Under the pieces are notes generated by a model. It was given only the letters and a program-made list of their open reading frames with translations. It did not search any database and had not been told where the DNA came from. This document shows, piece after piece, positions 5,436 through 8,296 of a stretch of DNA of 8,296 nucleotides. Every line of letters begins with the position of its first letter. Positions within the stretch are counted from its first letter, which is position 1. Both the position numbers and the translations under genes were made by a program. The DNA comes from Anaerolineae bacterium (GTDB taxonomy: Bacteria; Chloroflexota; Anaerolineae; Aggregatilineales; UBA2796). Location: positions 1 to 8,296 of the forward strand of contig JADZBY010000500.1 in NCBI GenBank assembly GCA_020851855.1. Direction: 5' to 3'.

Positions 5436-6815
5436 TCAGCGCCAGTCTCCCAGGTGTGGCGCGTGGGCGTCCAGGTACGCATCCACCAGCTTTTCGGCCA
5501 GCGAGTAGGACAGCACGAGCGGATGGGCCACGAGCGCCAGAATCGCCGTGCGCCGGGAGCCGGTCAGCGCCGCCTCGACGGTCAGCCGCTCGTAATGCTT
5601 CACGCTGCGCATCAGCGCATCCTGCGCGTCGGGGATGCGCCCGATAGCCAGCGGACGCACGCCGTCCCGGTCCACCACGCAGCTCACCTCGACCACGTCC
5701 GTTTCGCGCATCGAGGCAATTGCGCCGGCGTTGGGCACGTTCACGGCGGTGTACAGCGTCTCGTTGCGCTCCATGGCCTCGATCAGGTCGAGCGCCACGC
5801 CCGCGTACCCTTCGCCTTCCGCCGCGTCAAACGTCCCGGTCGGCGCGGCGTCGTCGGCCTCGTCCATCGTCGGGGCGTCGGCGCGGGCGTAGTGCATGTA
5901 CGTAGCGCTGCGGCGGTTGTTGTAGGCGTGGTAAAAACGCAGCGCGGCGTCGGGCTGGCTCTCGATGTCGATGGCGCGCAGCTGTTCCAGAAGCCGCCCG
6001 TTGAGCGCCCGGACTTCCTCGCCGCGCGTCATCTCGTCGGCCTGGATGGCGCGCACCGCCTGATCGGCCTCGTGGTAGTAGTACAGGTACTCGTTCATCC
6101 ACATGCCGGTCGCTTCGATCAGGGCGGGCGCGAAGATATTCATGCTCGATCCAGCGATAAAGGCGGGGTCCGCCAGCAGGCGCGGCAGCACGTCGACGCC
6201 GTTGTGCCAGATGCGCCGCGCCCAGGACAGGTGATTCAGGCCAAATACCTCGGCGCGTAATTCCTTCGCATCGACGCCCAGGAAATGCGCGGCGGCGTGC
6301 TGGGCGCTGTTCGCGCCGTCGCAGATGCCCACCGTACGCCGGAAGCCGCTATCGCTCAGCGCTTGCGTCGCCAGCCCGGCAGGATTGGTGAAATTGAACA
6401 TCCATGCGCCGGGGCTGACCTCGTCGATCAGCCGGGCGTAACCGAGCAGCGCCGGGATGCTGCGTAATGCCATCGCAAAGCCGCCGGGGCCGGTCGTTTC
6501 CTGGCCGAGCACGCCGTGTTTCAGGGCGATGCGCTCGTCCAGCACGCGGCCCGCTTCCCCGCCGACGCGGATCGAGGTGATGACGTATCTCGCGCCGGCC
6601 AACGCGGCCCGCGCGTCGGTCGTGGTGGTGATGGCCAGGTCGCTGCCGAGCAGCTTGCCCACCAGCCGCGACAACTGCCCGGCCAGCCGGAGCTTTTCGG
6701 CATCGATGTCCATCAGGCACAGTTCGGTCAGGGAAATACGCGCGGCGCGGCGCATGACGGCGGCGACCAGCAGCGGAGTGCGCACACCGCCGCCGCCGAG
6801 CACTGTGATTTTCAT
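5436..6815 (-). CDS. GH4 family glycosidase, 6-phospho-beta-glucosidase type
   Basis: The 459-residue product fits glycoside hydrolase family 4, which cleaves glycosides by an unusual NAD+- and divalent-metal-dependent oxidation/elimination mechanism in the cytoplasm. The N terminus has the Rossmann motif GGGGVRTP (7-14) and the acidic strand end DID (36-38). IRVGG (82-86), GQETTGPGGFAMALRSIP (104-121) and NFTNPAG (141-147) are typical of the 6-phospho-beta-glucosidase branch. Cys165 (GICDG) and His195 (GLNHL) match the metal ligands, and the Tyr-rich NEYLYYY (241-247) should hold the catalytic base. NVPNAGAI (359-366) followed by VVEV (374-377) is also family-like. Residue 166 is Asp, where characterised beta-type enzymes have Asn and alpha-type have His, so substrate is uncertain. 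No PTS or sugar transporter gene is in the window. I chose the ATG at 6815 because MKITVLGGGG begins the fold; an ATG at 6827 and a TTG at 6863 are in frame. Confidence 0.88.
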   Translation of the reverse strand: MKITVLGGGGVRTPLLVAAVMRRAARISLTELCLMDIDAEKLRLAGQLSRLVGKLLGSDLAITTTTDARAALAGARYVITSIRVGGEAGRVLDERIALKHGVLGQETTGPGGFAMALRSIPALLGYARLIDEVSPGAWMFNFTNPAGLATQALSDSGFRRTVGICDGANSAQHAAAHFLGVDAKELRAEVFGLNHLSWARRIWHNGVDVLPRLLADPAFIAGSSMNIFAPALIEATGMWMNEYLYYYHEADQAVRAIQADEMTRGEEVRALNGRLLEQLRAIDIESQPDAALRFYHAYNNRRSATYMHYARADAPTMDEADDAAPTGTFDAAEGEGYAGVALDLIEAMERNETLYTAVNVPNAGAIASMRETDVVEVSCVVDRDGVRPLAIGRIPDAQDALMRSVKHYERLTVEAALTGSRRTAILALVAHPLVLSYSLAEKLVDAYLDAHAPHLGDWR

Positions 6816-6846
6816 GAGGGGTTCCATCTCCACGGGTATCCGCACA

Positions 6847-6859
6847 GCCGGAATCCGGC
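6847..6859 (-). promoter_or_regulatory. Candidate operator in the GH4 leader
   Basis: GCCGGA and TCCGGC form an exact 6-bp inverted repeat around one central base. It lies just downstream of the start site implied by the promoter at 6873-6901, where a repressor could block transcription. Short GC-rich palindromes are common by chance in such a genome, so confidence is low. Confidence 0.25.
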
Positions 6860-6872
6860 CCAATGGCGCGTG

Positions 6873-6901
6873 AGCATACCGGGGCGCGCGGCAGAGGGCA
6901 A
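6873..6901 (-). promoter_or_regulatory. Sigma-70-like promoter for the GH4 gene
   Basis: Read on the minus strand, TTGCCC (6896-6901, 4/6 to consensus) is followed after exactly 17 bp by TATGCT (6873-6878, 4/6 to consensus). Transcription would start near 6866, giving a leader of about 50 nt to the ATG at 6815. This also argues against the TTG at 6863 as start codon, because it would lie almost at the 5' end of the message. Hexamer matches are moderate, but spacing and position are good. Confidence 0.45.
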
Positions 6902-6924
6902 ATCATACGGCGCGGCGGACCTTG

Positions 6925-7104
6925 CCTCACCCCCGGCCCCTCTCCACACCTGCCACCCCAGACCACCCATTGAACGCAAGCGTTCAAGGGGAACCCGGTC
7001 GGGGCCCCCAGCAGTCGTAGAGAGGGGGTGTTGCCCGCCCTGCTGCCGCGCTATTCCCCCTCTCTACGCGGTACTCCGCGTGGAGAGGGGGCCAGGGGGT
7101 GAGG
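6925..7104. mobile_element. MITE-like intergenic element with terminal inverted repeats
   Basis: The left end CCTCACCCCCGGCCCC (6925-6940, continuing TCTCCA) is matched by an inverted right end at 7081-7104 with small indels and one mismatch. Inside are an 18-bp palindrome (TTGAACGC-AA-GCGTTCAA, 6970-6987), an exact 12-bp inverted pair GTAGAGAGGGGG/CCCCCTCTCTAC (7017-7028 and 7056-7067) and the hairpin at 7056-7091. There is no transposase and no clear coding frame. From memory, CCTCACCCCC(A/G)GCCCCTCTCC ends are a widespread intergenic repeat type in several GC-rich phyla including Chloroflexota; I could not check this. The element ends 2 nt before the stop codon of the ATPase gene (reading towards it). 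I could not define target-site duplications. Confidence 0.6.
7056..7091. terminator. Strong 16-bp hairpin downstream of the ATPase gene
   Basis: CCCCCTCTCTACGCGG (7056-7071) faces CCGCGTGGAGAGGGGG (7076-7091) across a TACT loop, with one mismatched position. It begins 15 nt beyond the end of the minus-strand ATPase gene at 7107, so it could act as a 3'-end structure. The bases beyond it on that strand (GAATAGCGCG) contain no T-run, so Rho-independent termination in the classical form is unlikely. Its left arm can also pair with 7017-7028, giving an alternative fold. Confidence 0.45.
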
Positions 7105-7106
7105 CT

Positions 7107-8296
7107 CTACTTCCTGGGCAGCGCGGCGCGGCGTTTCGGCGTACGACCGGGGTACGGCGGTGCGGTGACGGCCACCACCAGGCTGCGCGCTTCGTTCGTC
7201 ACCCGGCTGCGCAGCCGGGCGTCCATCTCGCTCAGCGGTTGGAGCGTGGTGATCACTGTCGGCAGCGCGTAGTCGAAGCGGTGTAGCAGGATTTCGTACA
7301 GCTTTTCGCGCGCCCAGGACGACATGCCCTTCTCTTCGATGCTCAGGTCATCCATGATCAGGATGTCGGCGCTCTTGATCTCTTCCATGCGCTTGTCGTG
7401 CTGAACGGTCGAGCCGGGGTAGAACGTGGCGCGCAGGTGGCCGAGCAGGTCGCCCGCCGTGACGAACAGCGTGCGCCGTCCCTGGTACTTGCACTCGTGC
7501 GCGATGGCGGCGGCGAGGTGCGTTTTGCCTGCGCCGGGCGGTCCGGTGAAGACCAACCAGCCTGCCGGTTTGTTGGCATACGCCCTTGCCGCCTGGATCG
7601 CCTCGCTCAGACGGCGCAAATCGGCGTCGGGCAGCCCTTCGCCGGTGCGTGGGTCGAGGTTGTCGAAGGTCATGTCGCGATACCGGTCCAGGTTGGTGAG
7701 GTCCGCCTCGCTCCAGGTCATGACCGGCGAGCGGCGGTCCGGCACGGCCAGCGTCACGACGCGGGTGAGCGCCTGATCGAGCAGGCGGCTGCGGATGCGC
7801 GGCTCGATCAGGGCCGGGTCGCGATTCGTGGTGACCACGGTGGGCAGCGCCAGCCGGTGGCGGTCGTTCAGAAGCTGGTACAGTTTCTCCACCGCCCAGG
7901 CGCTCTGGTTCTCCGCGCCCAGGTCGTCCAGGACCAGGAGCGGCGACTTGCGGATGCGTTCGAACAACTCGTCGTAGCCGATCTCCGAGTTCGGGCCGAA
8001 CGTGCCGCGCAGGTAGTCGAGCAGGTCGGGCGTGGTCACGAACAGAACCGGGTCGCCGCGCTCCACGCGGAAGTTGGCGATGGCGGCGGCGAGGTGCGTC
8101 TTGCCCGCGCCGTAATTGCCTTCGAGCAAGAGCCAGCCTTCGAGCCTCTCGGCGTAATGCAGCGCCAGTTCCGCCGCGATCTTCACCATGCGGCGGTGCT
8201 CGTCGGTCAGGCTCAGCCGCCGCGCCGGGGTCATATCCGGGAAGATGGACCGCAGGTATTGCTCTTCCGGCTCGACAAGCTGGTGATCGATCTCGA
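7107..8296 (-). CDS. Tandem-domain DnaC/IstB-like AAA+ ATPase (5' end outside window)
   Basis: The frame is open to the right edge. I number residues from an internal ATG at 8234; at least 20 in-frame codons precede it (EIDHQLVEPEEQYLRSIFPD), so that ATG is probably not the true start. Two AAA+ modules of the DnaC helicase-loader/IstB type are joined head to tail. Module 1 has Walker A GNYGAGKT (39-46), Walker B LLVLDDL (99-105), sensor-1 TTN (135-137) and an arginine-finger-like RIRSR (146-150). Module 2 has GPPGAGKT (231-238), ILIMDDL (291-297), TTL (329-331) instead of TTN, and RLRSR (340-344). A linker (about 186-212, TFDNLDPR...) looks like the usual start of a DnaC-like domain. Likely roles are loading replicative helicase or a related remodelling job. 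No transposase is beside it, so an IS21-type IstB role is less likely. It ends 2 nt from the MITE-like element. Confidence 0.88.
   Translation of the reverse strand, partial: EIDHQLVEPEEQYLRSIFPDMTPARRLSLTDEHRRMVKIAAELALHYAERLEGWLLLEGNYGAGKTHLAAAIANFRVERGDPVLFVTTPDLLDYLRGTFGPNSEIGYDELFERIRKSPLLVLDDLGAENQSAWAVEKLYQLLNDRHRLALPTVVTTNRDPALIEPRIRSRLLDQALTRVVTLAVPDRRSPVMTWSEADLTNLDRYRDMTFDNLDPRTGEGLPDADLRRLSEAIQAARAYANKPAGWLVFTGPPGAGKTHLAAAIAHECKYQGRRTLFVTAGDLLGHLRATFYPGSTVQHDKRMEEIKSADILIMDDLSIEEKGMSSWAREKLYEILLHRFDYALPTVITTLQPLSEMDARLRSRVTNEARSLVVAVTAPPYPGRTPKRRAALPRK

Noticed and set aside
5310..6260. 316-codon plus-strand open frame across the repeat and GH4 gene
   Set aside because: It begins in the 90-bp repeat and then mirrors the GH4 gene, whose motifs are clear on the minus strand.
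6816..6863. Longer GH4 N terminus from the TTG at 6863
   Set aside because: The extra 16 residues precede the Rossmann strand, and the TTG would sit within a few bases of the predicted transcription start.
7107..8296. IstB of an IS21 insertion sequence
   Set aside because: There is no istA transposase in the window, the protein has two AAA+ modules, and no IS ends flank it; the adjacent element is a small non-coding repeat.

Overview
This is a GC-rich (about two-thirds G+C by eye) bacterial chromosomal window. It holds four protein genes in two convergent pairs, and the gaps between them are full of palindromic repeats. The repeat style (GTAGGGGCG...CGCCC palindromes and a CCTCACCCCCGGCCCCTCTCC terminal inverted repeat) and the gene types resemble environmental Chloroflexota (Anaerolineae-like) genomes as I remember them. 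That assignment is inference: no rRNA, tRNA or marker gene is present.

Layout. 1-459: no convincing gene; a cluster of small inverted repeats at 131-186 and a weak promoter-like site. 460-3936 (+): a 1158-residue membrane-anchored histidine kinase with five predicted PAS units, a GAF domain and a NarL/LiaS-class kinase core. No response regulator lies beside it. 3937-4322: a hairpin, then a composite element in which two palindromes bracket four tandem copies of a ~60 bp unit, then an AT-richer leader with a candidate operator. 4323-5174 (+): a formate/nitrite-type (FNT) channel. 5175-5435: the convergent gap, with two 90-bp direct repeats (87/90 identical), each a pair of palindromes. 5436-6815 (-): an NAD- and metal-dependent GH4 glycosidase of the 6-phospho-beta-glucosidase type, with a reasonable promoter and a palindrome in its leader. 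6816-7106: the rest is a ~180-bp MITE-like element ending 2 nt from the next stop codon. 7107 to the right edge (-): a tandem-domain DnaC/IstB-like AAA+ ATPase, whose start lies outside the window.

The four genes do not form an obvious pathway. The channel and the glycosidase would suit a fermentative or facultative carbohydrate user, and the kinase could sense a metabolic or redox cue, but nothing here links them. The items most worth a second look are the two composite palindromes (same architecture, opposite orientation, one carrying a tandem expansion) and the double AAA+ protein, in which the second module has lost the sensor-1 asparagine. I see no defence system, CRISPR array, transposase or clearly new multi-gene system.
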